From assembly GCF_038049925.1 (NCBI RefSeq), contig NZ_CP145809.1, forward strand, positions 2,948,599 to 3,012,598: a DNA stretch of 64,000 nucleotides, given 5' to 3'. The notes beneath the pieces are model-generated. The model did no database searches. It saw nothing but the letters and a program-made list of their open reading frames with translations, and was not told the origin of the DNA. Shown here piece after piece: positions 43,691-52,024 of the stretch; position 1 is the stretch's first letter; the number at the start of each line of letters is the position of its first letter. The DNA comes from Georgenia sp. M64. GTDB lineage: Bacteria; Actinomycetota; Actinomycetes; Actinomycetales; Actinomycetaceae. Both the position numbers and the translations under genes were made by a program.

Positions 43691-44496
43691 GCGGAGGTCC
43701 CCAGGGCGCCACGGACGACGTCGAGCGAACCGGCGACGGAGCGCGTGGTAAGGAAGCACACCGCGCCGTCGCCCCGGTCCTCGACCGTCGTGGGAGTGAG
43801 CCCGCCGGGCCTGCGGTCGACGCCGTCGACCCGCACCTGACCCGTGACCGTCCGCGCCGTCATCGACAGCCCCGTCCCGGCCGGGAGCTGCACCCGCATG
43901 GCGCCCGAGACCGTGGCGAGATCGGCCATTGCCGAGTGCGCCGTCGTCGTGACGGAGATGTTGCCCGCCACCGAGGTGATCTCGGTGCGCGGGAGCTCCC
44001 CGGTGACGTCGGTGCGCGCGGCGGCCGTCGAGACGCGGACCGGGCCGACGTGGTCGCTGACCTCCATGGTGCCCGACGCCGAGCGGAGGGTGGCGGCCCC
44101 GCGGCACCGGAGCACCCGGAGGGCGGCGGAGGCGGTCATGAGCGTGAGGTCCTCGGCGACGTCGGAGACCGTCGCGTCGGCGGTGGCCGTCGCCACGTGG
44201 ACGGTGGTTCCGCGCGGGACGTGCACGGTGAGGCGGGCGACGTCGGAGGAGCTGTACGAGCCCAGGCGTCGGGCCCAGCCGTCCCACCCGAGAGTGGGGT
44301 AGCCGATGCTCAGGCGGGTCCCCTCCACCGAGATCTCGAGCGGGTTGCCGGTCACCTCGGCGACCTCGACGTGCACGTGGTCACTGTCGTGGCCGTGGAC
44401 CGACACGCTTCCGGCGACGAGCTGGACCCGTAGTGCGTCCACCCCCTCGACGTCGTGCCGTGCCGGTCCGGGGACGATCCACGAGCGCGTAGCCAT
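43687..44496 (-). CDS. DUF4097-family beta-helix-like protein
   Basis: A 269-residue soluble protein made of repeated short strands of the type VTGxVRVDG, VSGAMRVQLP, VAGNISVTTTA and TATADATVSDV. This is the pattern of DUF4097 (putative adhesin) proteins, which form a right-handed beta-helix. No signal peptide or membrane helix is visible, so it acts in the cytoplasm or is exported otherwise. Function unknown; family members are often near regulators and phage-shock-type proteins. ATG at 44496. First gene of a two-gene unit with the helical protein. Confidence 0.8.
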   Translation of the reverse strand: MATRSWIVPGPARHDVEGVDALRVQLVAGSVSVHGHDSDHVHVEVAEVTGNPLEISVEGTRLSIGYPTLGWDGWARRLGSYSSSDVARLTVHVPRGTTVHVATATADATVSDVAEDLTLMTASAALRVLRCRGAATLRSASGTMEVSDHVGPVRVSTAAARTDVTGELPRTEITSVAGNISVTTTAHSAMADLATVSGAMRVQLPAGTGLSMTARTVTGQVRVDGVDRRPGGLTPTTVEDRGDGAVCFLTTRSVAGSLDVVRGALGTSA

Positions 44497-44524
44497 GGCG
44501 CCACGGTAACGCGCTCCGAGGCTG

Positions 44525-44620
44525 CCCGGAGCGGCACACAGAGGTCCCGGAGCGGCATGCAGTGGTCCCGTGGGGGCATGCAGTGGTCCCGTGGCGGCAT
44601 GCAGCGGTCGCGGGCGGCTC
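44525..44620. repeat. 21-bp tandem repeat upstream of the DUF4097 gene
   Basis: About four and a half copies with a 21-bp period (ggtccc starts at 44543, 44564, 44585; ggtcgc at 44606) in the 254-bp gap before the DUF4097 gene. Copies contain gcatgcag. No convincing gene spans it. Confidence 0.85.
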
Positions 44621-44750
44621 GGAGCCACCGAGGGTGCGGGTACCGCCGAACACGGCGCCCCCGCGCCCCGGCGGGCCGCCGGGGCGCGGGGGCGTCGGGG
44701 GCGACGCCCTCGATCCGCGGCAAGGAGCCGGGGAGTCAGGGCCGCGCTGA

Positions 44751-45743
44751 TCAGGGCTGCGGCTCGGACTCGCCGACGACGTCCACGACCAGCTTGCCGC
44801 TGACCTCACCCGAGGCCATCCGGTGGAGTGCGGCGCCGGTCTCGGCGAGGGGGAAGACGGTGTCGATGAGTGGCCGGGTGCCGCTGGCGACGAGGAGCTG
44901 CTGGAGGTCGAGCAGCTGCCGGCGGGTGCCCATCGTCGTCCCGATGATCCGCAGCGAGCGGAAGAACACGCGGCTGAGCTCTGCCGGAGGCATGGCCCCG
45001 GAGGTCGCGCCGGCGACCGCGACGGTGCCGCCGGGCCGCAGCGCCCGGAGGCTGTGCCCCCAGGTGGCCTCCCCGACCGTCTCGAGCACGGCGTCGACCT
45101 GGTCGGGCAGTCGCGCTCCCGTGGGGAAGGCCGCGTGCGCGCCGATGTCCAGGGCACGCTCGCGCTTGGCCTCGCTGCGGGAGGTGGCCCACACCCGCAG
45201 CCCGGCGGCGCGTGCCAGGACGATCGCGGCGGTGGCGACCCCGCCTCCCGCGCCCTGGACGAGCACCGTGCGGCCGGGGCTGAGATCCGCAGCGTCGAAG
45301 AGCATCCGGTAGGCGGTGAGGTATGCCGTCGGCAGGCAGGCCGCCTCGGCCCACGTCAGCTCGGGAGCCTTGGGGACCACGTTGCGGCTGGGCACCCAGA
45401 CCCGCTCGGCGAGAGTCCCCTGGTGGAGCTCGGAGAGGAGCGTGCGCCGCGGGTCGAGCGTCTCGTCCCCGGTCCAGGACGCTGAGGGGATGACCGAGTG
45501 GACGAGGACCTCGGTGCCGTCCTCCAGCGTCCCTGCGGCGTCGGTGCCGAGGATCATGGGGAGCCGCTCGGCCGGCAGGCCGACACCCCGCAGCGACCAC
45601 AGGTCGTGGTGGTTGAGTGCGGCCGTGCGCACCGTGACGGGTATCCAGTCATCCGCCGGCGCCCCACCATCGGGCAGGTCGCCCACCACGAGCCCGGACA
45701 GCGGGTCGTCGGTGCTCTGGGTCCTCACGTAGGCGCATCGCAT
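44751..45743 (-). CDS. zinc-independent quinone-oxidoreductase-like MDR dehydrogenase
   Basis: A medium-chain dehydrogenase/reductase of about 330 residues. The N-terminal GroES-like domain shows VRTAALNHHDLWSLRGVG and ILGTDAAGTL; the Rossmann motif is VLVQGAGGGVATAAIVLARAAG; GKLVVDVV closes the protein. The structural-zinc cysteines are absent, pointing to the quinone oxidoreductase/crotonyl-CoA-reductase-like branch using NADPH. Substrate unknown. ATG at 45743 used; upstream in-frame ATG/GTG codons at 45749 and 45752 add two or three residues. Confidence 0.88.
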   Translation of the reverse strand: MRCAYVRTQSTDDPLSGLVVGDLPDGGAPADDWIPVTVRTAALNHHDLWSLRGVGLPAERLPMILGTDAAGTLEDGTEVLVHSVIPSASWTGDETLDPRRTLLSELHQGTLAERVWVPSRNVVPKAPELTWAEAACLPTAYLTAYRMLFDAADLSPGRTVLVQGAGGGVATAAIVLARAAGLRVWATSRSEAKRERALDIGAHAAFPTGARLPDQVDAVLETVGEATWGHSLRALRPGGTVAVAGATSGAMPPAELSRVFFRSLRIIGTTMGTRRQLLDLQQLLVASGTRPLIDTVFPLAETGAALHRMASGEVSGKLVVDVVGESEPQP

Positions 45744-45768
45744 GACCATCACGATAGGTCCGGGGACG

Positions 45769-45807
45769 ACGACGGGCCGGTCACCTCTGTGGTGACCGGC
45801 CCGTCGT
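45769..45807 (-). terminator. bL37 gene terminator hairpin
   Basis: A perfect 17-bp stem (45769-45785 with 45791-45807) and 5-base loop, 14 bases after the bL37 stop and upstream of the oxidoreductase start, separating the two genes. Confidence 0.85.
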
Positions 45808-45821
45808 TGGAGGACGAGTCC

Positions 45822-45896
45822 TCAGGCGTTGGGACGCTTGCCGTGGTTGGCGGCGCTCCCCTTGCGGGAACGGCGCTTGCGACCGCGCTTGCTCAT
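45822..45896 (-). CDS. 50S ribosomal protein bL37 (24 residues)
   Basis: A 24-residue, strongly basic protein beginning MSKRGRKRRSRKG and ending NHGKRPNA. This is the actinobacteria-specific bL37 found in mycobacterial large-subunit structures near the peptidyl-transferase region. It is short enough to be missed by most gene callers. AGGAGA precedes the ATG, and a hairpin terminator follows. It is the last gene after sigR and rsrA but 183 bases away, so it probably has its own promoter. Confidence 0.9.
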   Translation of the reverse strand: MSKRGRKRRSRKGSAANHGKRPNA

Positions 45897-46079
45897 GGTT
45901 GTCTCCTGCTGCTCGGCTCATCGTCCGCCGGGCGACGGGCGAAATCTCGCCGATCATGATCCCACACTTCGCGCTCGGCGCGCTTCACCGGGTCCGGTTG
46001 GCGCTGGGGATCGGTGCGGACGTCACCCGGACGTGTGGAGGTCATCGGACCGTGCGGACCTCTCTCGGACGTGCGGACC

Positions 46080-46400
46080 TCACTCGAAGGTTCGGACGCT
46101 CGTCACCCTCAGCACGCTGAGCTGGGAGGCGACCCGTACGCGAAGCGAGCTGGGCGCAACCTCGGAGCAGGACCGTCGCAGCAGGGCCCGGATGTGTTGC
46201 TCGGCGTCAGCTGCCTCGTGGCAGGTGGGGCAGTTGTCGGCATGGGCGCGGAACCGCGCGCACTGGTCCTCGTCGAGCTCGGAGTCGAGGAACTCCATGA
46301 GGTTGTCGAGGAGCTCCTCGCACGTGCAGCGACCGTCTCCGGAGCGCTCACGCACCGCTCGCTCGGCGCGGTCGATCAGGTCGGGATTGTCCTCGGTCAT
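46080..46400 (-). CDS. rsrA: zinc-containing redox anti-sigma factor, RsrA type
   Basis: A 106-residue ZAS-family anti-sigma factor. The zinc motif is His53-x3-Cys57-x2-Cys60 (HADNCPTC), with more Cys at 25, 27 and 47 that can form the disulfide trigger. Under thiol oxidation such proteins lose zinc and release the sigma factor. The ATG overlaps the sigR stop (ATGA), the usual arrangement for a stoichiometric pair. Confidence 0.93.
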   Translation of the reverse strand: MTEDNPDLIDRAERAVRERSGDGRCTCEELLDNLMEFLDSELDEDQCARFRAHADNCPTCHEAADAEQHIRALLRRSCSEVAPSSLRVRVASQLSVLRVTSVRTFE

Positions 46401-47200
46401 GCCTTGGCCTCCGTCCGAAGTCCGAGCTCGTGGGCATGGTCGACGAGCAGCTCCCGCAGCTGCCGTCGTCCCCGGTGGAGCCGGGACATCACCGTCCCGA
46501 TCGGGGTGGCCATGATCTCGGCGATCTCCTTGTACGCGAAGCCCTCGACGTCAGCGAGGTAGACGGCGAGGCGGAAGTCCTCCGGAAGCTGGTTGAGTGC
46601 GTCCTTGATCTCCGAGTCGGGCAGGAGGTCGAGCGCCTCCGCCTCGGCCGAACGCAGACCGGTCGAGGTGTGTGAGGCCGCCCGGTGGATCTGCCAGTCC
46701 TCGACGGAGTCGGCGTCGGACTGCAGGGGCTCGCGCTGCTTCTTGCGGTACGAGTTGATGAACGTGTTGGTGAGGATCCGGTAGAGCCAGGCCTTGAGGT
46801 TGGTGCCGGGCCGGTACTGGTGGAAGGCGGCGAACGCCTTGGCGAAGGTCTCCTGGACCAGGTCCTCCGCATCGGCGGGGTTGCGGGTCATCCGCATCGC
46901 CGCGCCGTAGAGCTGGTCGAGGTAGGGCAGGGCGTCCTGCTCGAAGCGGAGCGACCGCTCGGCGTCGGTCTCGCCGTCGGAGGTGCGGTCGAGGTCACCC
47001 TCGTGGCTCTCGGTCATCGACATCCAGGTTAGCCCGGCCTGCAAGCCGGTGGCGCTCCCAGCCGGCTCGGTCAGCGGGAAACCGGCTGCCGCCGCCTCCG
47101 AACGGACGGGCGACGGGTCGACCGAGCTCGAGTGGTCCGTCAGGGCGAAGGGTTGGACCGGCGAGAGGTTCGGGGCCAGGGCCTGGAGCATCGCGGTCAT
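46397..47200 (-). CDS. sigR: ECF sigma factor of the SigR/SigH thiol-stress type, with N-terminal extension
   Basis: Group IV sigma factor controlling the thioredoxin/mycothiol response. Region 2 lies at about residues 88-155 ([48 protein letters not shown]), region 4 at about 200-255 ([41 protein letters not shown]). The conventional protein would start at the ATG at 47023 or 47017 (MSMTESHEG). An in-frame ATG at 47200 with TAGGAGAC before it adds 59-61 residues, and a perfect SigR promoter lies just upstream of it. Streptomyces makes such a long, unstable SigR' from its autoregulated promoter. I give the long form; both are probably made. Confidence 0.92.
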   Translation of the reverse strand: MTAMLQALAPNLSPVQPFALTDHSSSVDPSPVRSEAAAAGFPLTEPAGSATGLQAGLTWMSMTESHEGDLDRTSDGETDAERSLRFEQDALPYLDQLYGAAMRMTRNPADAEDLVQETFAKAFAAFHQYRPGTNLKAWLYRILTNTFINSYRKKQREPLQSDADSVEDWQIHRAASHTSTGLRSAEAEALDLLPDSEIKDALNQLPEDFRLAVYLADVEGFAYKEIAEIMATPIGTVMSRLHRGRRQLRELLVDHAHELGLRTEAKA

Positions 47201-47209
47201 GTCTCCTAC

Positions 47210-47235
47210 AACCGAGCCGCGTGCCGGGGCATTCC
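47210..47235 (-). promoter_or_regulatory. SigR-dependent promoter GGAAT-N18-GTT
   Basis: On the minus strand GGAAT (47235-47231), exactly 18 bases, then GTT (47212-47210), an exact match to the SigR/SigH consensus. It ends 9 bases before the upstream ATG of sigR, so the transcript would start at or just before that codon. Confidence 0.85.
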
Positions 47236-47260
47236 GAGAAGCGTGCCTGCTCGGTCTTCG

Positions 47261-48766
47261 TCAGGCGGCGAGGTGGTGGGTGGTGGGGAGGATCTCGGTG
47301 TTGTCGTGGCGGTGGAATCGCCATCGGTGGTGTTCGCGGGTGATGGTGATGCGGCGGGCGTGGACGTGGTCGTGGTGGTGCCAGCAGAGCAGGATGCCTT
47401 TGTTGGTGTCGGTGGGGCCGTGGTGGGCGTACCACCACAGGGAGTGGTGGATCTCGCCCTCGCCGGGTGGTGCGGTGCAGTCGGGGTACTGGCAGTGGCG
47501 GTCCCGGGCGATGATCGCCCGGGTCTGGGCGGTGGTGTAGAGGCGTTCCTCGCGGCCGACGTCCAGGGGTTGGGAGTCGGGCCCGAACACGACGCGGTGG
47601 ATGCCGGAGGAGCAGGCCAGACGGGCCAGGAGGGCGTGCGGGAGCGGGGTGCCGTCGGCCAGGGTCGCCGGGTCCGCGCCGATCATGGCGGTGGTGTCGT
47701 AGTCGGTGGAGATCACCGTCCCGCACCCGCCCTGCCCGCACCCGCACCCGGCCAGGCCGGCCAGGCCGGCCAGGGCGGTCGGGGCGGTCGGGGCGAAGAA
47801 CGCGCTGCCCGCGCCCTCGGCACCGCCGGCGCAGCGGGGGTCGGGGGAGGTCGCGAGGCGGTGGAGGGTGTCGAAGGGCACCGTCACGGCCAGGTGGGGG
47901 CGGGTGCGGGCATGGGGGCGCAGGGTCCCGGAGTCCAGGGCCAGGCGGGCGATGCCGGTCAGGGCCCCGGCGCGGCGCTGGGCCGGGGTGGCCGGGTCGC
48001 TCTGGGCCGGGGTGCCGGTCCGGGCGGTCAGGGCGGTGTTGAGGACCTCGCCGCTGGTCTCGCTGAGCCAGCCCTTGATCGACCACCCGCCGGTGGTGCG
48101 GGAGAGGTAGAGCTCTTCCCGGTCGGTCTCGGCGCGGTAGCGGTGGTCCGCCGCGGCCGGGTCGGCCCGGATCGCCCAGGCCCTGACCAGGTGGGTGAAG
48201 GCGGAGGCGTCCATGTCCTGGGCGTGGGCCAGGAGGAAGTCCTCACCGGTGTCGGGGTCGGCCAACCGCTCCCGCAGGGTCGCGGTGGTCAGGGCGTGAC
48301 GGACCAGGGCCGCGGCGTGGTCCGGGCCGACCCGCCCGGCGGCCAGCGCCGCCGCGGTCGCGGGCAGGTGATCGCGCAGCGCCCGGGTCCGGGCGACCTC
48401 GACCCGGGCGGTGACATCGGTGCGGCCGGTCCGGGCCCGGTACCACGCGGGCAGCGACCGGGCCCCGTCCGTCGCCCACAGCCCGTGCGCGTCCACCGCC
48501 GACAGGACCCGCCCCGCCAGGGCCTCGACCTGACGGCGCAGCCCCTCCACGGCGGTGACCGCGTCCAGGACCTCCTGACCCGCCGCACCCAGCACATCGA
48601 CCTCGAGGACCGCCGCGACCTCGGCCACGACCCGCGCCAACCCCACCGACAACGACAACACCGGCACCGACGCCGCCGACGACGCCGCCGACGACGGCGA
48701 CGTGCCGGGACCGGTGGACGCGGCCCCCGGGCGGGACGGGACGGACGCAGCGCCGTCGGTGCTCAT
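47261..48766 (-). CDS. 13E12-repeat/DUF222 family protein with HNH nuclease domain
   Basis: A 501-residue protein of the mycobacterial 13E12 type. The DUF222 region spans about 30-380 (EGLRRQVEALAGRVLSAVDAHGLW, LPAWYRARTGR, AGRVGPDHAAALVRH, GWSIKGWLSETSGEVLNTAL). The C-terminal HNH domain carries the two cysteines of RHCQYPDC, the histidine pair IHHSLWW, and LLCWHHHDHVHAR. An Ala/Leu/Gly repeat (ALAGLAGLAG) and Cys/Gly-rich piece sit at about 370-385. The family is DNA-damage-linked and often multi-copy. ATG 48766 after GGTGAGG; longer frames run into the SOS promoter and were rejected. Confidence 0.9.
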   Translation of the reverse strand: MSTDGAASVPSRPGAASTGPGTSPSSAASSAASVPVLSLSVGLARVVAEVAAVLEVDVLGAAGQEVLDAVTAVEGLRRQVEALAGRVLSAVDAHGLWATDGARSLPAWYRARTGRTDVTARVEVARTRALRDHLPATAAALAAGRVGPDHAAALVRHALTTATLRERLADPDTGEDFLLAHAQDMDASAFTHLVRAWAIRADPAAADHRYRAETDREELYLSRTTGGWSIKGWLSETSGEVLNTALTARTGTPAQSDPATPAQRRAGALTGIARLALDSGTLRPHARTRPHLAVTVPFDTLHRLATSPDPRCAGGAEGAGSAFFAPTAPTALAGLAGLAGCGCGQGGCGTVISTDYDTTAMIGADPATLADGTPLPHALLARLACSSGIHRVVFGPDSQPLDVGREERLYTTAQTRAIIARDRHCQYPDCTAPPGEGEIHHSLWWYAHHGPTDTNKGILLCWHHHDHVHARRITITREHHRWRFHRHDNTEILPTTHHLAA

Positions 48767-48809
48767 CCACCTCACCCCTTCTCCGGGTCGAGTCCATCTC
48801 CTTCCCAGC

Positions 48810-48839
48810 ACGCTATCGAACGCCCGTTCGGCCACACAA
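48810..48839 (-). promoter_or_regulatory. SOS-controlled promoter of the 13E12/HNH gene
   Basis: Candidate -35 TTGTGT (48839-48834) and -10 TAGCGT (48815-48810), 18-base spacer. The LexA box lies inside the spacer, where bound repressor would block RNA polymerase. Confidence 0.6.
48817..48830. promoter_or_regulatory. LexA (SOS) box
   Basis: CGAAC-GCCC-GTTCG, a perfect match to the actinobacterial/Gram-positive LexA site CGAAC-N4-GTTCG, about 50 bases before the 13E12/HNH start. Confidence 0.85.
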
Positions 48840-49018
48840 GAGGTCCGACTTGTGTATTTCAAATTGTGGAAAACCACGCGAATCCACAGGGCATTCGCCA
48901 TGCCGTCGCCCCGCCACCACCGCTCGCCGTCCCCCTCCCCTGTCGCCTCCCGTTCTGGGTGGATGATCGAACGGCCGATCAGGTCGCCGGTCGGCCGCTG
49001 GTGCGGTAGCAATGTGTT

Positions 49019-49516
49019 ATGAGCCTCAAACGTCTGGTCGCCCGGCCCCTGCTCGCCTCCGCCTTCATCGTCGACGGCTTCGACGCCGCGATCCGTCCGG
49101 CAGGCCACGTGGCGAGGTTCAAGAAGGTCGCCCCGGCGATGGAGAGGGCCGGCCTGCCCCCGGTCCTCACCGCGGACGCCACCATGCTCACGCGCGCCGT
49201 CGGCGTCATCAGCGCGCTATCAGGCCTCATGCTCGCCACCGGCCGGAACCCGCGGTCTGCCGCGCTGACCCTGGCGGTCATCAACATCCCGCTGACTGTC
49301 GTGAACAACCCCGCCTGGACCGCCCGCTCGGGCGCCGAGCGCAAGGAACAGCTCTCCGGGCTCCTGCGCGGAGCCGGGATCGCAGGCGGCCTCCTGCTCG
49401 CGGCCGCCGACCTCGCGGGCAAGCCCTCCCTCTCCTGGCGTTACGCCAACGCCAAGGATCATCGCGCCGAGCTCCGTGAGGTCAGGACCACGCTCAAGCA
49501 GCGGTACAAGAGCTGA
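49019..49516 (+). CDS. DoxX-like membrane protein
   Basis: A 165-residue protein with four membrane helices. The opening LVARPLLASAFIVDGFDAAIRPAGHV and the third segment LTRAVGVISALSGLMLATGRNPRSAAL are typical of DoxX-family proteins; in mycobacteria DoxX works with SodA and SseA in oxidative-stress resistance. Start ATG at 49019 in the relatively AT-rich gap that also serves the SOS promoter on the other strand. Confidence 0.85.
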   Translation: MSLKRLVARPLLASAFIVDGFDAAIRPAGHVARFKKVAPAMERAGLPPVLTADATMLTRAVGVISALSGLMLATGRNPRSAALTLAVINIPLTVVNNPAWTARSGAERKEQLSGLLRGAGIAGGLLLAAADLAGKPSLSWRYANAKDHRAELREVRTTLKQRYKS

Positions 49517-49611
49517 CCGCTGCTGCCTACCGGGCCCCGGGGAGTCGGGCGTCCACCCGGCCTCGGGAGACGGCACCGCCCACGTCCGTGCCGCGCACTA
49601 CCCTCGCAACC

Positions 49612-50946
49612 ATGACGACGCCTGTGGATCCCTGGCCCGCCCCCGTCGCCACGGGACCGCTCGACGCCGTCGTCGACGTCCCCGGCTCCAAGTCCCTCAC
49701 GAACCGCTACCTGATCCTCGCAGCGCTCGCCGACGGGCCCACGGAGCTGGTGGCCCCTCTCCACTCCCGTGACTCGGCACTCATGGTGGGAGCGCTCCGG
49801 GCGCTCGGCGTCTCGGTCGAGGAGACCGGCGCAGACCTGCACGTCACCCCCGCCCGTCTGCACGGCCCCGCCGACGTCGACTGCGGGCTGGCAGGCACCG
49901 TCATGCGTTTCGTCCCCGCGCTCGCCGTCCTCGCCGACGGCGACGTCCGACTCGATGGTGACCCGCGGGCCCGACAGCGCCCCATGGGGCCCGTCGTCAG
50001 GGCGCTGCGCGATCTCGGAGCGCGTGTCGACAGCGCGACGGACTCGAGCGGAGACGCCGTCCTGCCGATGACCGTTCACGGCGCAGGTTCCCTGCCAGGG
50101 GGCGCGGTCGACGTCGACGCCTCGGGGTCAAGCCAGTTCGTCTCGGCCCTCCTCCTCGCCGCACCCGCCTACGACGCCGGCATCGACCTCCGGCACACCG
50201 GTGCCACACTGCCGTCCCTGCCGCACGTCGCCATGACGGTGGCGGTGCTGCGCGAGCGCGGCGTGCGCGTCGACGAGCTCACCGAGGAGGGCTCCCCGGC
50301 CGGCGGGACGACCGAGTGGGCACCCACGCGGTGGCGGGTCCATCCCGGACCGGTCTCGGGAGGGCGCATCGTCGTCGAGCCCGACCTGTCCAACGCCGGT
50401 CCGTTCCTCGCAGCCGCCCTGGCGGCCGGTGGCACCGTGCGGGTGCCTCGTTGGCCTTCCACCACCACCCAGGCGGGCGACGGGCTCCGCGACCTCCTGG
50501 CCCGGATGGGCGCCCGGGTGCACCTCGAGAACGGGACGCTGAGCGTGACCGGCCCCGCCGACGGACGGATCCTGGGCCTGGACGCCGACCTGCACGACGT
50601 CGGCGAGCTCGCGCCCACGATCGCGGCCCTGTGCGCCCTCGCCGTCACGCCGTCACGGCTGCGCGGCATCGCGCACCTGCGGGGCCACGAGACCGACCGC
50701 CTCGCGGCGATCGTCGCGGAGATCGGCCGGCTGGGCGGTCGGGCCCGTGAGACGGCGGACGGCGTCGAGATCGACCCGTCGCCGTTGCACGGCGCCGAGC
50801 TGGAGACCTACGCCGACCACCGCATGGCGACCTTTGCGGCGATCATCGGGTTGCGGGTGCCGGGCGTGCGGGTCCGTGACGTCGCCACGACCGCCAAGAC
50901 GCTGCCCGACTTCACCGGCATGTGGCACGGGATGCTTCTCGGATGA
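49612..50946 (+). CDS. aroA: 3-phosphoshikimate 1-carboxyvinyltransferase (EPSP synthase)
   Basis: Shikimate-pathway enzyme joining PEP and shikimate-3-phosphate, the glyphosate target. 444 residues in two inverse-alpha/beta domains. Conserved parts: PGSKSLTNRYLILAALADG (with the substrate lysine), LAGTVMRFVPALAVLADG, SGSSQFVSALLLAAP, LRGHETDRLAAI and YADHRMATFAAIIGL. ATG at 49612 (MTTPVDPW). Starts an aroA-rsgA-hisN group, a common actinobacterial order that usually lies next to sigR/rsrA. Confidence 0.97.
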   Translation: MTTPVDPWPAPVATGPLDAVVDVPGSKSLTNRYLILAALADGPTELVAPLHSRDSALMVGALRALGVSVEETGADLHVTPARLHGPADVDCGLAGTVMRFVPALAVLADGDVRLDGDPRARQRPMGPVVRALRDLGARVDSATDSSGDAVLPMTVHGAGSLPGGAVDVDASGSSQFVSALLLAAPAYDAGIDLRHTGATLPSLPHVAMTVAVLRERGVRVDELTEEGSPAGGTTEWAPTRWRVHPGPVSGGRIVVEPDLSNAGPFLAAALAAGGTVRVPRWPSTTTQAGDGLRDLLARMGARVHLENGTLSVTGPADGRILGLDADLHDVGELAPTIAALCALAVTPSRLRGIAHLRGHETDRLAAIVAEIGRLGGRARETADGVEIDPSPLHGAELETYADHRMATFAAIIGLRVPGVRVRDVATTAKTLPDFTGMWHGMLLG

Positions 50947-50956
50947 GGACCCGCTG

Positions 50957-51988
50957 ATGGCCCGGGACACCGGCACGGACGACGATCGCGTCCGGGTACG
51001 GCCGAACCCCCGCGGGAACCGGCCCCGTACCAAGAACCGTCCGGACCACGCCGACGCCGTGGGCGCGATGGTGCTCGGCGTCGACCGGGGTCGTTACCAC
51101 CTCCTCACGGACGACGGCACACGCGTCACGGGCATGAAGGCGCGCGAGCTCGGCCGCGGCGCCCGGACCGCCGTCGTCGTCGGCGACCGGGTGGGCGTGG
51201 TCGGAGACGTCTCCGGCCGCAAGGACTCGCTCGCGCGCATCGTCCGGGTCGAGGAGCGGACATCGGTGCTGCGCCGGTCGGCGGAGGACGGCGACGCCCC
51301 CGGGGTGGAGCGCGTCATCGTCGCGAACGCGGACCAGCTGGTCATCGTCACGGCACTCGCCGACCCCGAACCACGCCCGCGCATGGTCGACCGGACGCTC
51401 GTCGCCGCCTACGACGCGGGGATGGAGCCGGTCCTGTGCCTGACCAAGGCAGACCTGGCCGACCCCGGCCCCTTCCTCGCCCAGTACGAGGCCCTCGACG
51501 TCACCGCGCTGGTCACCTCGATCGTCGGGGACGAGATCTGCGGACTCGACGCCCTGCGCGAGCGCCTCACGGGACGGGTCTCCGTGCTCATCGGGCACTC
51601 CGGGGTGGGCAAGTCCACCCTGGTCAACGCCCTGGTGCCCGACGCCTTCCGTGCCACTGGCGTGGTGAACGTCGTCACGGGCCGCGGCCGGCACACCTCC
51701 TCGTCCGCCGTCGCACTTCCCCTGCCCGGTGGCGGCTGGGCGATCGACACCCCGGGGGTCCGCTCGTTCGGCCTGAGCCACGTCGGCGCCGACGACCTCC
51801 TGCGGGGTTTCGCCGACCTCGCCGAGGTCGCCGCGCAGTGCCCGCGCGGTTGCAGCCATGCCGAGGACGCCCCGGACTGCGCCCTGGACGAGTGGGTGGC
51901 GAGCGGCTCGGCCGGGGACGCGGGCCGGGCCAGGCTGGACTCGTTCCGCCGTCTGCTCGCCGCACGCTCCGGCGCCGCGGAGGCCTGA
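50957..51988 (+). CDS. rsgA: ribosome small subunit-dependent GTPase A
   Basis: A circularly permuted GTPase that checks late 30S assembly. Motifs appear in the permuted order: G4 LTKADLAD, then G1 GHSGVGKSTLVNAL, then G3 DTPGVRSF. An N-terminal OB fold precedes them, and the C-terminal zinc finger is CPRGCSHAEDAPDC. Ten bases after aroA, so co-transcribed. Confidence 0.96.
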   Translation: MARDTGTDDDRVRVRPNPRGNRPRTKNRPDHADAVGAMVLGVDRGRYHLLTDDGTRVTGMKARELGRGARTAVVVGDRVGVVGDVSGRKDSLARIVRVEERTSVLRRSAEDGDAPGVERVIVANADQLVIVTALADPEPRPRMVDRTLVAAYDAGMEPVLCLTKADLADPGPFLAQYEALDVTALVTSIVGDEICGLDALRERLTGRVSVLIGHSGVGKSTLVNALVPDAFRATGVVNVVTGRGRHTSSSAVALPLPGGGWAIDTPGVRSFGLSHVGADDLLRGFADLAEVAAQCPRGCSHAEDAPDCALDEWVASGSAGDAGRARLDSFRRLLAARSGAAEA

Positions 51989-52024
51989 CCGGCCGAACCG
52001 CGCGGGCGCGGTACCGTGCCAGCC

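Noticed and set aside
48767-49108. N-terminal extension of the 13E12/HNH protein to a start at 49108
   Set aside because: It would read through the SOS box and promoter and into the DoxX gene. The ATG at 48766 has a ribosome site.
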